Assembly: GCF_002197985.1 (NCBI RefSeq)
Contig: NZ_NBYK01000018.1
Span: forward strand, 1-40,257
Direction of reading: 5' to 3'
Origin: Halopseudomonas aestusnigri
Lineage (GTDB): Bacteria; Pseudomonadota; Gammaproteobacteria; Pseudomonadales; Pseudomonadaceae
DNA length: 40,257 bases
Both the position numbers and the translations under genes were made by a program. Every line of letters starts with the position of its first letter. Position 1 is the first letter of the stretch. Under the pieces are notes generated by a model. It was not told the DNA's origin. It made no database searches and saw only the letters and a program-made list of their open reading frames with translations. Below are positions 1 to 9,685 of the stretch, in pieces.

Positions 1-174
1 CCGTTGGTTTTCGGTGCCCCCTGTCGGTTGGCGCGGCGGTTTTGCGGACGCGACATGTCGCGCCCCTACCGGTGCATGGGGCGCGGCCGGATGGGGGCAT
101 GGTCACTGCTGTTCCGCTTTTCATTCGTTGGCTGGCTGCGCACAATGTGGGCCTTGCACCATTCGGAATCCGAA

Positions 175-1011
175 ATGCCCATGACTATCGAAGACAAGCC
201 GCTGGCCGGCCGCCGTATTGCTGTACCCGAGAGCAGGGAGCTCGACCTGTTCGCTGACATGCTGATCAAGCGTGGCGCTGATGTGCTGCGTTGTCCGCTG
301 GTGTCGATCCACGACGCGCCTGACCCGCAGCCGGTGCTGGCCTGGATGCGTGAGCTGATTGAACAGCCCTTTGATCAGGTGATTCTGCTGACTGGTGAGG
401 GCTTGCGGCGCATGCTGGCGCTGGCTGAGCGTCAGGGCGACGGGTTGCGTGACGCCTTTGTTGCAGCGCTGGGGCCGATCCCCAAGCTCACCCGCGGGCC
501 GAAGCCGGGTGCGGCGTTGCGCAAGGTGGGGCTCAGGCCGGATCGCGTTGCGGTGGCGCCGACCACCGAGGGCGTTATCGAGACGCTCAAGGGCGAAAAC
601 CTGCTGGGCGTGCGTATCGGTGTGCAGTTGTACGGCACGGACCCCAATACCCGCCTGATCGATTTTCTGACCGGCGCGGGCGCCCAGGTCAAAACCGTTG
701 CGCCTTATATCTATGCCGACGACGTTGAAGACGCGCAGGTGGATCGACTCATTGACGCACTACTGGCAGTTGAGGTGGACGCCATCGCCTTCACCAGTGC
801 AACCCAGGTGCGTCGATTGCTGCAAATTGCCAAGCGTCGTGATGACGGCGAGGCTATGCTGCTGTCGGCACTGGAACGGATCAAGGTGGCGGCGGTGGGG
901 CCGGTGGTTGCCGATGAGCTGCGAGAACGGGGCATCAATGTGGATCTGATGCCAGAGAGCAGCTTTTTTATGAAGCCGCTGGTGCGCGAGCTGGTGAAGG
1001 TGTTGGGCTGA
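175..1011 (+). CDS. Uroporphyrinogen-III synthase (HemD) superfamily protein
   Basis: Predicted 278-residue cytosolic protein of the HemD fold. The opening PLAGRRIAVPESRELD, the LLTGEGL segment, the TEGVIETL region and the late AFTSATQVRRLL and AAVGPVVADELRERGI blocks follow the order of uroporphyrinogen-III synthases. Those enzymes close hydroxymethylbilane into uroporphyrinogen III for haem, sirohaem and cobalamin. I chose the ATG at 175 (or 181) because the family fold starts just after it; the frame stays open upstream to the window edge, but that part looks like nothing known. No hemC or hemX neighbour is present, so this may be a second copy or a paralogue rather than the main HemD. The superfamily is clear; the exact substrate role is inferred. 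Confidence 0.72.
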   Translation: MPMTIEDKPLAGRRIAVPESRELDLFADMLIKRGADVLRCPLVSIHDAPDPQPVLAWMRELIEQPFDQVILLTGEGLRRMLALAERQGDGLRDAFVAALGPIPKLTRGPKPGAALRKVGLRPDRVAVAPTTEGVIETLKGENLLGVRIGVQLYGTDPNTRLIDFLTGAGAQVKTVAPYIYADDVEDAQVDRLIDALLAVEVDAIAFTSATQVRRLLQIAKRRDDGEAMLLSALERIKVAAVGPVVADELRERGINVDLMPESSFFMKPLVRELVKVLG

Positions 1012-1167
1012 CCGCTTCAGGGCCGGGCTGGTGGCGGCAGCATCCAACATTGATTGGCTTCCCTTTGCAGGATGCGCCGAGCTGAACGGGCTGCTGGCAC
1101 TTGTCAGCCGGTGCCCGCGCGGCAACAATGCAGGCTTGTCTGAACCCCGCGAGCCCAAGGAAGCTGG

Positions 1168-3591
1168 ATGACCAACGAATCCACCGCGCTACGACTTTCC
1201 CCCGACCAACTTACCGCCCCCATCGATCTGGACAGCCTCGGCTTTACGACCACCGACGATCTGGAACCTTTCCGTGGCATTCTCGGTCAGGAGCGGGCGG
1301 TCGAGGCCCTGCAGTTCGGTGTGGCCATGCACCGTCCGGGGTACAACGTGTTTGTCATGGGCGATCCGGGAACCGGCCGTTTTTCCTATGTGCAGCGCTA
1401 CCTGCGCGCTGAGGCCAAGCGCCAGGTCACCCCGCAGGACTGTGTCTACGTCAACAACTTCGATGAGCCCCGCGAACCCTGGGTGATCAGCCTGGCACCC
1501 GGTTCTGCCGGCGAGCTGATCGAGGTGATCGACCGTTTTATCGATAATCTGCTGGCAACCTTCCCCGCAGTGTTTGAACACCCGGCCTATCAGCAGAAGA
1601 AAAGCGCCATTGATCGGGCTTTCAACCAGCGCTACGACCGGGCGATTGATTCGGTAGAGCGCCGCGCGCTGGAAAAAAACATCGCGCTGTACCGTGACTC
1701 GCAGAATATTGCCTTTACGCCGATGAAGGAGGGCAAGGCGCTGGACGAGGCCGACTTTGCCCAGTTGCCGGAGGAGGAGCGCGAGCGTTTCCACAGCGAT
1801 ATTTCCGAGCTGGAGGAGGTGCTGAACGAAGAGCTCGCCAGCCTGCCGCAGTGGAAGCGCGAGTCGAGCAACCAGCTGCGCGAGCTCAACGAGCAGACCA
1901 TTACCGAAGCCTTGCAGCCCCTGCTTGAGCCGCTGCTGGAGCGCTACAGCGGCAATCAGGCGGTCTGTGATTACCTGCAGGCGATGCGCCAGAATCTGCT
2001 CAAGACGGTGATTGATCAACTGGTCGAGGAGCGGGCGCTGGAGGCACGGCCAGACGCGTACAAGCGGCAGATGCTGGTCGAACAGTACAGCCCCAGCCTG
2101 ATCGTTGGTCATCACACCAGTGGCGGCGCGCCGGTCGTGCACGAGCCGCATCCGTCCTACGACAACCTTTTCGGGCGTATCGAGTACTCACCCGAGCAGG
2201 GCGCGCTGGTAACCAGTTATCGGCATATCCGCTCCGGCGCATTGCATCGGGCAAACGGCGGTTTTCTGCTGCTGGAAGCCGAGAAGCTGCTGGGCGAGCC
2301 CTTTGTCTGGGACGCCCTCAAGCGTGCCCTGCATTCGCGCGAGCTGAAGATGGAGTCGCCCTGGGCCGATATGGGCCGACTGGCGACGGTAACCCTGACC
2401 CCCCAGGTAATCCCGCTGGATGTGAAGGTGGTGATCATCGGCTCGCGTCAGGTCTATTACGCGTTGCAGGATCTGGATCCGGACTTCCAGGAAATGTTTC
2501 GCGTGCTGGTGGATTTCGATGAGGATCTGCCGCGCACGCCGGACAGTATCGAAGGCATGGCCCAGTTGCTGAAAACCCGTACCTCGGAGGAGGGGCTGGC
2601 CCCGCTTACCGCGGCGGCGGTTGCCCGGGTGCTGACCTACAGCACCCGGCTGGCCGAGCATCAGAAGCGGCTCTCGGCGCGTATCAGCGATATTTTTCAG
2701 CTGGTGGCCGAGGCCGACTTTACCCGCCAGCTGGCGGGTGACCCGATCACCGATACCGCGCACATCGAACGTGCCCTGCGCGCCAAGGAAACCCGAACCG
2801 GACGGGTCAGCGCGCGCATTCACGAAGACATGCTGTCGGGCGTGATTCTGATCGACACCGACGGCGCTGCGGTCGGCAAGTGCAACGGGCTGACCGTACT
2901 TGAGGTGGGTGATTCGGTATTCGGGTTGCCCGCGCGTATCAGTGCTACGGTCTACCCGGGCGGCAGCGGAATTGTCGATATTGAGCGTGAGGTGAACCTC
3001 GGGCAGCCGATTCACTCCAAGGGCGTGATGATTCTGACCGGTTTTCTCGGCAGCCGTTATGCCCAGAAGCATCCGCTGGAAATCTCCGCGAGTATCGCGC
3101 TGGAGCAGTCCTATGGCTATGTCGATGGCGACAGTGCGTCGCTCGGTGAGGTCTGCACCCTGATATCGGCGCTCTCGCGCACGCCTCTGAAGCAGTGCTT
3201 TGCCATTACCGGTTCGATCAACCAGTTCGGCGAGGTGCAGGCGGTCGGCGGGTTGAACGAGAAGATAGAAGGCTTTTTCCGCCTGTGTCAGGCCCGTGGC
3301 CTGACCGGTCAGCAGGGCGTTATCATTCCGCGCTCGAACGTACCCAACCTGATGCTGGATGAAGAAGTCCTGCAGGCTGTGCGTAACGGCCAGTTCTCGG
3401 TTTACGGCGTGTCCTGTGTGGACGAGGCGCTGGCACTGCTGGCCGGAGAGCCGGCGGGCGAATTGAACGAGGAAGGGGATTTCGCCGAGGGCAGTATCAA
3501 TGCCAGGGTGGTTGCCCGCCTGGCCGAGATTGCCGAGCGTGACCGTGAAGAGGAAGAGTCAGACCCGGAGGAGGGCGACGGCGCCAAGTAA
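1168..3591 (+). CDS. Lon-like ATP-dependent protease (LonB/YcbZ-type AAA protease)
   Basis: An 807-residue cytosolic protease of the Lon family without the classical N-terminal substrate-binding domain. The nucleotide-binding loop GDPGTGRFS is at residues 65-73, a long coiled region rich in Glu/Arg/Leu follows at about 150-290, and the C-terminal third is a Lon protease domain. The Ser-Lys dyad is S656 (in DGDSASLGE) and K699 (in GGLNEKIEG); the 43-residue spacing equals that of E. coli Lon S679/K722. The last 15 residues are strongly acidic. The ATG at 1168 is preceded by AAGGAAG four bases upstream. The Walker A loop has Arg71 where most AAA proteins have Lys. It probably degrades misfolded or regulatory proteins; no specific substrate can be read from the sequence. 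Confidence 0.9.
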   Translation: MTNESTALRLSPDQLTAPIDLDSLGFTTTDDLEPFRGILGQERAVEALQFGVAMHRPGYNVFVMGDPGTGRFSYVQRYLRAEAKRQVTPQDCVYVNNFDEPREPWVISLAPGSAGELIEVIDRFIDNLLATFPAVFEHPAYQQKKSAIDRAFNQRYDRAIDSVERRALEKNIALYRDSQNIAFTPMKEGKALDEADFAQLPEEERERFHSDISELEEVLNEELASLPQWKRESSNQLRELNEQTITEALQPLLEPLLERYSGNQAVCDYLQAMRQNLLKTVIDQLVEERALEARPDAYKRQMLVEQYSPSLIVGHHTSGGAPVVHEPHPSYDNLFGRIEYSPEQGALVTSYRHIRSGALHRANGGFLLLEAEKLLGEPFVWDALKRALHSRELKMESPWADMGRLATVTLTPQVIPLDVKVVIIGSRQVYYALQDLDPDFQEMFRVLVDFDEDLPRTPDSIEGMAQLLKTRTSEEGLAPLTAAAVARVLTYSTRLAEHQKRLSARISDIFQLVAEADFTRQLAGDPITDTAHIERALRAKETRTGRVSARIHEDMLSGVILIDTDGAAVGKCNGLTVLEVGDSVFGLPARISATVYPGGSGIVDIEREVNLGQPIHSKGVMILTGFLGSRYAQKHPLEISASIALEQSYGYVDGDSASLGEVCTLISALSRTPLKQCFAITGSINQFGEVQAVGGLNEKIEGFFRLCQARGLTGQQGVIIPRSNVPNLMLDEEVLQAVRNGQFSVYGVSCVDEALALLAGEPAGELNEEGDFAEGSINARVVARLAEIAERDREEEESDPEEGDGAK

Positions 3592-3978
3592 GCGGGTTTT
3601 ATCCGCCTTGCCCGCGAGCTTGAGCGGTGGGCCGCAACGGGTTCTGTCTACAGGGTTATCCACAGGCTTTGCTGCGACAGGTTGTCACTGATTGCCAACG
3701 GATACCCGAATGAGGTCTTGACGCCGGCAGGGCAATCTGCTCCCTGCTGGCCTTTCGATGCCGCTGAAAGGTGCGCACTGCCTGCTTTTCAGCACATCAA
3801 CGGTTCACCGCGTCAAGGATGGTTCAACTGAACAAAATGTGTGCGAGTCGCGCCAGCGCCCGTGCTGACAGGGTCGCAGTGAGTTATCAGTTCACTGCTC
3901 ACAGAGTTATCCACAGTTACTGTGAACAACCATCGCGCCCCAAAATCGAACATACTGAAATCGAGGTTAATGCAGTCA
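3592..3978. other. Gene-free stretch with two DnaA-box-like sites
   Basis: No convincing gene lies in these 387 bases; frames that cross it are out of phase with yqhA or have no family resemblance. It contains two copies of TTATCCACA in the same orientation at 3656-3664 and 3907-3915, identical to the DnaA-box consensus. The second runs into a CACAG-TTA-CTGTG dyad at 3912-3924. This could be a regulatory region for the downstream membrane-protein gene or coincidence. It does not look like oriC: there is no dnaA, dnaN or cluster of boxes. Confidence 0.4.
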
Positions 3979-4479
3979 ATGGAACGCCTTCTGGAAAACC
4001 TGATGTACTCGGCGCGCTGGATTCTTGCGCCTATCTATCTGGGCCTGTCTCTGGCGCTTGCGGCGTTGGCGGTCAAGTTCTTTCAGGAACTGTTTCATCT
4101 GTTGCCTCACCTGCTCGAAACCGCCGAAGCCGATCTCATTCTGGTCGTGCTCTCGCTGGTGGATATGGCGCTGGTGGGCGGCCTGCTGGTCATGGTGATG
4201 ATTTCCGGCTACGAGAATTTCGTCTCCCAGTTGGACATCGACGACGGCAAGGAGAAGCTCAGCTGGCTTGGCAAGATGGACTCCGGCTCGCTGAAGATGA
4301 AGGTTGCGGCATCGATTGTCGCGATTTCATCGATTCACCTGCTCAAGGTGTTCATGAATGCGCAGAATATCCCCAATGACAAGCTGATGTGGTACGTGAT
4401 CATTCACCTCACCTTTGTGGTGTCCTCCTTTGGCATGGGCCTGCTGGATCGCTTGGGGCGTGACGGTAAGGCGATTTAA
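3979..4479 (+). CDS. yqhA: YqhA/TIGR00645 family inner-membrane protein
   Basis: A 166-residue integral membrane protein with about four hydrophobic segments (roughly residues 12-34, 52-75, 107-125 and 134-155). It matches the YqhA family nearly motif for motif: [14 protein letters not shown] at the start, [18 protein letters not shown] in the second segment, then [12 protein letters not shown], the KLSWLGKMD loop and [18 protein letters not shown]. The ATG at 3979 was chosen over an in-frame ATG at 3970 because the family starts with MERxLEN and GAGG at 3964-3967 is properly spaced for it. The function of the family is unknown; it is presumably in the inner membrane. It is followed 69 bases later by a DUF6482 gene. 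Confidence 0.88.
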   Translation: MERLLENLMYSARWILAPIYLGLSLALAALAVKFFQELFHLLPHLLETAEADLILVVLSLVDMALVGGLLVMVMISGYENFVSQLDIDDGKEKLSWLGKMDSGSLKMKVAASIVAISSIHLLKVFMNAQNIPNDKLMWYVIIHLTFVVSSFGMGLLDRLGRDGKAI

Positions 4480-4548
4480 TGTTGTACTTCTGGTAAAGGT
4501 TTTTGTGTAAGGGTATCGTTCCTGTACAACTTTGCAGGAGTCGATGCC

Positions 4549-4863
4549 ATGACGCTGGAACAATTGATGCGGGCAGCGGACAGAGGGGCCTTGCAGGACC
4601 TGGATCTGCTGTCACACGAAGGCGCGGTGTATCTGGTCGAGGCGCTGATCGACGGGTCGCGCCATCTACTCAAGCAGCACGAGGGGGATACTCGGCCCTG
4701 GGTATTCCGCTCCCTGCATGACGCGCGCAATGCGCTGGTGGAGCTGCCCTTTCAGACCATCAATCTGGTCCATCTCAATGTCTGTGACGAGATGGGGCCT
4801 GACACCCTGGTTACGGGTGGTCCACAGGCGGCGATGCGACTGCCTCTGCCGCTGCACCCCTGA
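4549..4863 (+). CDS. DUF6482 family small protein
   Basis: A 104-residue soluble protein with no signal peptide or membrane segment. It resembles the short Pseudomonas proteins grouped as DUF6482, with the sequence HEGAVYLVEALIDGSRHLL near residues 23-41 and a DARNALVELPF segment. A good ribosome site (AGGAG, 4536-4540) precedes the ATG. The TGA at 4861-4863 abuts the GTG start of the photolyase-related gene, so the two are likely co-transcribed and perhaps translationally coupled. A 7-base inverted pair, GTTGTAC (4481-4487) and GTACAAC (4524-4530), lies upstream. The biochemical role is unknown. Confidence 0.65.
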   Translation: MTLEQLMRAADRGALQDLDLLSHEGAVYLVEALIDGSRHLLKQHEGDTRPWVFRSLHDARNALVELPFQTINLVHLNVCDEMGPDTLVTGGPQAAMRLPLPLHP

Positions 4864-6411
4864 GTGGCTGATATGCGTAATCTGATTCTGCTGCTGGGTG
4901 ACCAGCTTGATACGGCCATCAGCAGCCTGGCCGGCGCCGATCCCGCGCAGGACCGTATCCTCATGGTGGAAGCCGAGGAGGAGGGACGTTACGTTCCCCA
5001 TCACCCGCAGAAGATTGTGTTTATCCTCTCTGCCTTGCGGCATTTTGCCGAGGGGTTGCGTGGCCGTGGCTTCAGCGTTGATTACATCAAGCTGGACGAC
5101 CCGGCCAACAGCGGCTCGCTGGATGGCGAACTGGCGCGTGCCCGCAGCAGGCTGCAGCCTGAGCGTATTCTGCTGACCGAGCCCGGGGAATGGCGGCTGC
5201 TTGATCGGTTTCGTCAGCGTCAGGCTGACTGGCCCGAATTGACCTTGCTGCCGGATGAGCGGTTTTTCTGCAGCGCGGATTGGTTCGCCAACTGGGCCGC
5301 CGGGCGCAAGCAGCTGCGGATGGAGTTCTTCTATCGCGAGATGCGTCGCCGCAGCGGCCTGCTGATGACGTCGGAAGGCCAGCCGGAAGGCGGCAGCTGG
5401 AACTTTGATCAGGATAATCGCAAGGCGCTGCCTGCAGGGCACCCTGTACCGGAGCAGCCGCATTTTCCGATGGACGCCATCACCTGCGAGGTAGCCGCCC
5501 TGGTCGCTGCCCGGTTTGCTGATCATTACGGTCAGCTTGAGGGTTTTGATTACCCGGTCACCCACGCGGATGCCGAGGCGTTGTGGCAGCGTTTTCGCCA
5601 GCAGGCGCTGGCCCGGTTCGGTGACTACCAGGATGCCATGGCGGTGGATCAGCGCTGGCTGTTTCATGCGCGCATAGCCGCGGCGCTGAATATCGGGCTG
5701 CTCGATCCGCGCCGGGTGTGTCTGGACGTGCAGGCCGACTGGCAGGCTGGCCTGATTCCGCTGAACGCGGCCGAGGGCTTTATTCGCCAGATTCTCGGCT
5801 GGCGCGAGTATGTTCGCGGTATCTACTGGTTATTGATGCCGGAGTACGCCGAGCGCAACGCCTTCGGCAATCAGCGCGATCTGCCCGCGTTCTACTGGAC
5901 CGGCAAGACGCGGATGCGTTGCATGCAGCAGGCAATTGGCCAAACGCTGGAACATGCCTATGCGCACCATATTCAGCGTCTGATGGTTACCGGCAATTTT
6001 GCCCTGCTGGCGGGGATTGAACCCAAGCAGATTTGCGACTGGTATCTGGCCGTGTATATGGATGCCTTTGACTGGGTGGAGCTGCCCAATACCCTGGGCA
6101 TGGTAATGCATGCCGATGGGGGGTATCTCGGCTCCAAGCCCTACTGCAGCAGCGGGCAGTACATCAAGCGGATGTCGGATTACTGCGGCGGCTGCAGCTA
6201 CAAGGTCAGCGAGCAGACCGGCGCCAGGGCATGTCCGTTCAACGCGCTGTATTGGCATTTCGTCATGCGCCACCGCGAGCAACTCGGCTCCAATCCGCGC
6301 ATGGCGATGGTGTACCGCAACCTGCAGCGCATGCCGGAAGCCAAACAGCAGGCCCTGTGGCAGTGGGGCGAGCATCTGCTGGAGCGGCTGGATGCCGGTG
6401 AGATGCTGTGA
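4864..6411 (+). CDS. Photolyase-related protein, FeS-BCP / PhrB (6-4) photolyase type
   Basis: A 515-residue member of the bacterial FeS cryptochrome/photolyase group, which repairs (6-4) photoproducts with FAD and light. The N-terminal Rossmann-like half begins with [10 protein letters not shown]. The C-terminal FAD half contains [42 protein letters not shown] and GGYLGSKPY. Four cysteines, C353, C441, C444 and C457, have spacings of 88, 3 and 13, identical to the cluster ligands C350/C438/C441/C454 of Agrobacterium PhrB, so a 4Fe-4S cluster is very likely. The start is either GTG 4864, directly after the upstream stop, or ATG 4873, which gives the usual [11 protein letters not shown] opening. 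The 3' end overlaps a DUF2256 gene by four bases. Confidence 0.92.
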   Translation: MADMRNLILLLGDQLDTAISSLAGADPAQDRILMVEAEEEGRYVPHHPQKIVFILSALRHFAEGLRGRGFSVDYIKLDDPANSGSLDGELARARSRLQPERILLTEPGEWRLLDRFRQRQADWPELTLLPDERFFCSADWFANWAAGRKQLRMEFFYREMRRRSGLLMTSEGQPEGGSWNFDQDNRKALPAGHPVPEQPHFPMDAITCEVAALVAARFADHYGQLEGFDYPVTHADAEALWQRFRQQALARFGDYQDAMAVDQRWLFHARIAAALNIGLLDPRRVCLDVQADWQAGLIPLNAAEGFIRQILGWREYVRGIYWLLMPEYAERNAFGNQRDLPAFYWTGKTRMRCMQQAIGQTLEHAYAHHIQRLMVTGNFALLAGIEPKQICDWYLAVYMDAFDWVELPNTLGMVMHADGGYLGSKPYCSSGQYIKRMSDYCGGCSYKVSEQTGARACPFNALYWHFVMRHREQLGSNPRMAMVYRNLQRMPEAKQQALWQWGEHLLERLDAGEML

Positions 6412-6545
6412 TTCGCAAGGGTGACTTGCCGCAGAAAACCTGCGCGGTGTGCGGCAGGCCCTTTGCCTGGCGCCGCAAGTGGGCGCGCTGCTGGGATGAG
6501 GTGCGCTACTGCTCCGAGCGTTGCCGCCGTGCCCGCAGCGGCTGA
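6408..6545 (+). CDS. DUF2256 small cysteine-rich protein
   Basis: A 45-residue protein starting at GTG 6408, overlapping the photolyase-related stop as GTGA. It reads [20 protein letters not shown] followed by [12 protein letters not shown]: two CxxC-type pairs flank an Arg/Trp-rich core, the signature of DUF2256, and probably form a small zinc ribbon. Members of this family are often found beside cryptochrome/photolyase genes, and the coupled start here fits that. Its job is unknown; assisting the flavoprotein or binding nucleic acid are guesses. It converges with rlmG, whose stop lies seven bases away. Confidence 0.85.
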   Translation: MIRKGDLPQKTCAVCGRPFAWRRKWARCWDEVRYCSERCRRARSG

Positions 6546-6551
6546 GCGCCG

Positions 6552-7676
6552 TCAGCTGGCTGCCAGCACTACGAACTTGGGTGCAGCGGCGCGCTGTTCG
6601 ACCTTGGTGAAGTAGCGCCTGAGGGTCTGGTGGTAGCCCAGATGGCGATTGCCGACCACCAGCAGCTCGCCGCCATGTGCGAGCGCCTTGCGGCTTTGGT
6701 CAAACAGCCGGCGGGCGATTTGATCACCCACTACCTGCTGCTGGTGGAACGGCGGGTTACACAGAACAAGCTCTGCAGACCCTGGCTCGGCTTCACTCAG
6801 CCCGTCGCTGACGATGAACCGGGCGCTGCGGCCGGGGAAGGCTGCTGCGAAGTTGTCCTGCGCCGATGCCACCGCTGCCCAGGACTCGTCGATAAATGTC
6901 AGCTGTGCCTCGGGGTTGCGGCAGGCTGCCATCAGGCCGAGAGCGCCATTGCCGCAGCCCAGGTCTACTATCCGCGCGCTGCCCAGGTCTGACGGAATGC
7001 AGGGCAGCAGCACGCGGGTGCCGATATCCAGCTTCTCGCGCGAGAACACGCCGGGGCGATTGTTCAGCAGCAGCGGGGTGCCATCCAGCGGGTATTGGGT
7101 GCTCAGATTGCTGGCGCAAGGCTGCAATACCGGATCGTGCCTGCACTGCAGCAGCCGGGCCTTCTTCCAGCCAAGCGAAGCCTGATAGGGACCAATATGG
7201 GCTGCCAGCAGGTCGCCGGCACTCGGCGGCAGGTGCTTGATCATGCTGCCGGCCAGCAGCAGGGCGTTGTCGGTGAGGTGCGGGCGCAGGCGCTGTAACT
7301 GATCCTGCAACAGGCTCAGACTCTTGGGGATGCGCAGCAGCACCTGGCGATAACAGCCGTCCGGTGTCTGGGTGCTATTGAAGAATTGAACCCTGGCCGA
7401 ATCAAGATTGTTGGCTGCGAGGTTGCCCTGGAGGGCGCGCCAGCTCATCCATGAATCGCCCCAGCTGTGTGTCTCCAGACCTGCCGTTGCCAGTGCGCAG
7501 GCGAGTGCGCCGAAGCTGTCGTTGACGACCAGGATCGGGCCGCTGTCGGCGGGCTCCTCCTGCAGTCGCTGCAGCAGGTAGAGATCGGCGTTGTCGAAGG
7601 CCTGAAGTGTGTCTTCCCGGGAGGTGGGATAGCGCTGCAGCTGCAGTGAGCCGTAGGGGGTATCGCAGGATTGCAT
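6552..7676 (-). CDS. rlmG: 23S rRNA (guanine1835-N2)-methyltransferase RlmG
   Basis: A 374-residue two-domain rRNA methyltransferase that would methylate G1835 of 23S rRNA using S-adenosylmethionine. It follows E. coli RlmG over its whole length (378 residues). The degenerate N-terminal domain has GPILVVNDSFGALACAL and SLGWKKARLL. The catalytic C-terminal domain has the SAM motif VDLGCGNG (237-244), FIDES with AVASA, and the substrate motif NPPF (307-310) followed by HQQQ. The C terminus KFVVLAAS is also typical. The ribosome site is weak. A TATACT hexamer (7706-7711, minus strand) is a possible -10 element. RsmC is the near paralogue, but the N-terminal half favours RlmG. Confidence 0.88.
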   Translation of the reverse strand: MQSCDTPYGSLQLQRYPTSREDTLQAFDNADLYLLQRLQEEPADSGPILVVNDSFGALACALATAGLETHSWGDSWMSWRALQGNLAANNLDSARVQFFNSTQTPDGCYRQVLLRIPKSLSLLQDQLQRLRPHLTDNALLLAGSMIKHLPPSAGDLLAAHIGPYQASLGWKKARLLQCRHDPVLQPCASNLSTQYPLDGTPLLLNNRPGVFSREKLDIGTRVLLPCIPSDLGSARIVDLGCGNGALGLMAACRNPEAQLTFIDESWAAVASAQDNFAAAFPGRSARFIVSDGLSEAEPGSAELVLCNPPFHQQQVVGDQIARRLFDQSRKALAHGGELLVVGNRHLGYHQTLRRYFTKVEQRAAAPKFVVLAAS

Positions 7677-7719
7677 GGTCAGCCAGGGCAGTTGGGCGTG
7701 CCGCGCAGTATAGCATTAC

Positions 7720-7748
7720 GCGGTGCCCGGATCGGTACCGGGCACCGC
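7720..7748 (-). terminator. Perfect 11-bp inverted repeat between mscL and rlmG
   Basis: GCGGTGCCCGG (7720-7730) and CCGGGCACCGC (7738-7748) form an uninterrupted 11-bp stem with a 7-base loop, seven bases past the mscL stop. There is no clear T tract on the minus strand, so it may be a weak or Rho-assisted terminator, or an RNA 3'-end protector. Confidence 0.55.
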
Positions 7749-7754
7749 TGGGGC

Positions 7755-8165
7755 TTATCCCTGTTTCTGCTCTTTCAGCAGATCGCGGATCTCGCCAAGC
7801 AGTACCTCTTCCTTCGACGGTGCCGGCGGCGCAGCTGGTGCTGCCTCTTCCTTTTTCTTCAGGCTGTTCATTACCTTGACCGCAGTGAAGACTGCGGCGG
7901 CGATGATCAGGAAGTCCACGACGCTCTGGATAAACATTCCGTAGCCGATGGCCACCTCGGCTGCGTCACCTTCTGCCTGTTTCAGGACAATGGCCAGATC
8001 GGTGAAGTTGACGCCGCCGATCAGTACACCCAGCGGCGGCATGACGACGTTGTTGACGAACGAGGAAACGACCTTGCCAAACGCGGCGCCGATGATAATA
8101 CCCACGGCCATGTCGACAACGTTGCCGCGCATGGCAAAAGCCTTGAATTCATCCAGTAGTTTCAT
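7755..8165 (-). CDS. mscL: Large-conductance mechanosensitive channel MscL
   Basis: A 136-residue inner-membrane channel, the same length as E. coli MscL, which opens under membrane tension to release solutes on osmotic downshock. The N-terminal amphipathic helix and TM1 read [40 protein letters not shown] without gaps relative to the family. TM2 is around residues 76-100 ([22 protein letters not shown]), and the C-terminal charged bundle ends [18 protein letters not shown] 8165 is chosen because the family begins [18 protein letters not shown] and AAGGAA lies just upstream; the frame is open further upstream but that part is unrelated. It is likely a single-gene transcript. Confidence 0.95.
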   Translation of the reverse strand: MKLLDEFKAFAMRGNVVDMAVGIIIGAAFGKVVSSFVNNVVMPPLGVLIGGVNFTDLAIVLKQAEGDAAEVAIGYGMFIQSVVDFLIIAAAVFTAVKVMNSLKKKEEAAPAAPPAPSKEEVLLGEIRDLLKEQKQG

Positions 8166-8233
8166 TGCCTGTTTCCTTGAGAAGCGCCGACTTGGCGAGA
8201 GCTGATCATAGCCAAGCAAGCGCGTTTGACCAA

Positions 8234-9685
8234 CTACTCAAGTGCTTCCTCAAGTGCCTCGCAGAGGATGCGCAACGTCTGGATGCGGGCATGACGCTTG
8301 TCTTCAGCGGGAATCAGGTGCCACGGTGCCGAGCGGGTCGAGGTGTGCTCAACCATGTCATTGAGCGCCTCAACGTAGTCGGGCCAGCGCTTGCGGTTAC
8401 GCCAGTCTTCCTCGGTCAGCTTGTAGCGTTTAACCGGTGATGCTTCCCGTTCCTTGAAGCGCTTGAGCTGTTCCTCCTCGGTGATCGCCAGCCAGAACTT
8501 GATCAGCAGCGTACCGTTCTCGGTCAGCTGTTGCTCGAATTCATTGATTTCGCCGTAGGCGCGTTGCCATTCGGATTCGGCGCAGAAGCCTTCAACCCGC
8601 TCTACCAGCACGCGGCCGTAGTAACTGCGGTCGAATACCACGACATTTCCGTCAGCCGGTATTCGTCGCCAAAAGCGCCACAGATAGGGCATTCGGCGCT
8701 CTTCGTCACTCGGCGCGCGGGTGCCGTGAACCCGCAGGATACGCGGGTCGAGACATTGGGTGATGCGGCGGATGGCACCGCCCTTGCCGGCGGCATCACT
8801 GCCCTCGAACACCAGCATCAGGCTGCGACGGGCGAAGCGCGGATGCTGCATCAGGTCGCGCAGTCTGTTCTGCCAATGCAGCAGCTGTTGCTGGTACTCG
8901 TCCTTTGGCAGCTTCTGGCTGTAATCCAGCTGGGCGAGGTAGTCGCGCTGGGCGGGTTGCCAGCCGTAGACCGGGCGCGGCACCGGCGGTGTGTTGATAC
9001 GCTGGCGCATGGCTTCCAGCACGATCTGGCCGATGCGCTGGTCGCGCAGGTGAGGGTCTGTTGCCGGCACCCGAATCCAGGGGGACTCGTTGGTGGAGGT
9101 CAGCTCGGTCATCAGGCGGGCACCCTCGCGCACCTTCTCGTAGTCGGCGGCGCTGAAGTCACCCCATTCGCGCATGGCTACGGTCTGTTTCAGCAGACTG
9201 GGGTCCACCCGCTGGCGCGTCCCGCGTTCATCGTCGGTCAGGTGCAGCCAGATCTTGACCAGGATAATGCCTTCATCATTGAGCAGGCGTTCGAAATGCA
9301 GGATGTCCTGCATTTGTGCGGTAAAGCGGTTGATGCTGATTTGCCCCCGACTCAACTTCATCAGCGGCTGGTGGTACCAGGAGCCCAGATAAAACCCCAG
9401 TTCGCCGGCCGGTGGCAGGGTGCGCCAATAGCGCCACATGCGTGGCATGCGCTTGTCGACCCCTTTGGGCATCCCGAAAGCGCGGGTATTGAGGTAGCGG
9501 TTGTCCAGCCACTCGTAGAAGCTGTGGATGACTTCCGCCTTGCCCGCGAAGTCGTTGCCGCTGATCAGGACCAGGACCGAGCCGTGTTCCAGCGAGCGCA
9601 GTTCGAACTGGGTCTCCAGCAGTTCCTCGCGCAGCGCTTCGCGTTCGGCCTTGCGCTGCTTGCTGTCGTCCTTGCTGTTACCCAT
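8234..9685 (-). CDS. pap: Polyphosphate:AMP phosphotransferase (two-domain PPK2)
   Basis: A 483-residue cytosolic enzyme predicted to phosphorylate AMP to ADP with polyphosphate. It contains two tandem PPK2 domains. The N-terminal copy has a degenerate P-loop (GNDFAGKAE, near residue 40). The C-terminal copy has an intact Walker A loop GSDAAGKG (295-302) and the Walker B/lid block [20 protein letters not shown] with D352-R353. The N-terminal copy is therefore probably structural, as in the class II enzymes. ATG 9685 overlaps the end of the upstream EAL gene by eight bases (ATGGGTAA), pointing to translational coupling. Longer starts would run through EAL coding sequence and add nothing family-like. 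Confidence 0.88.
   Translation of the reverse strand: MGNSKDDSKQRKAEREALREELLETQFELRSLEHGSVLVLISGNDFAGKAEVIHSFYEWLDNRYLNTRAFGMPKGVDKRMPRMWRYWRTLPPAGELGFYLGSWYHQPLMKLSRGQISINRFTAQMQDILHFERLLNDEGIILVKIWLHLTDDERGTRQRVDPSLLKQTVAMREWGDFSAADYEKVREGARLMTELTSTNESPWIRVPATDPHLRDQRIGQIVLEAMRQRINTPPVPRPVYGWQPAQRDYLAQLDYSQKLPKDEYQQQLLHWQNRLRDLMQHPRFARRSLMLVFEGSDAAGKGGAIRRITQCLDPRILRVHGTRAPSDEERRMPYLWRFWRRIPADGNVVVFDRSYYGRVLVERVEGFCAESEWQRAYGEINEFEQQLTENGTLLIKFWLAITEEEQLKRFKEREASPVKRYKLTEEDWRNRKRWPDYVEALNDMVEHTSTRSAPWHLIPAEDKRHARIQTLRILCEALEEALE

Noticed and set aside
2188-3072. Minus-strand open frame opposite the Lon-like gene
   Set aside because: It overlaps the catalytic domain coding region of a clear family member and has no recognisable motifs.
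3592-3978. Replication origin
   Set aside because: There are only two DnaA boxes, no AT-rich unwinding element and no dnaA, dnaN or gidA neighbours.
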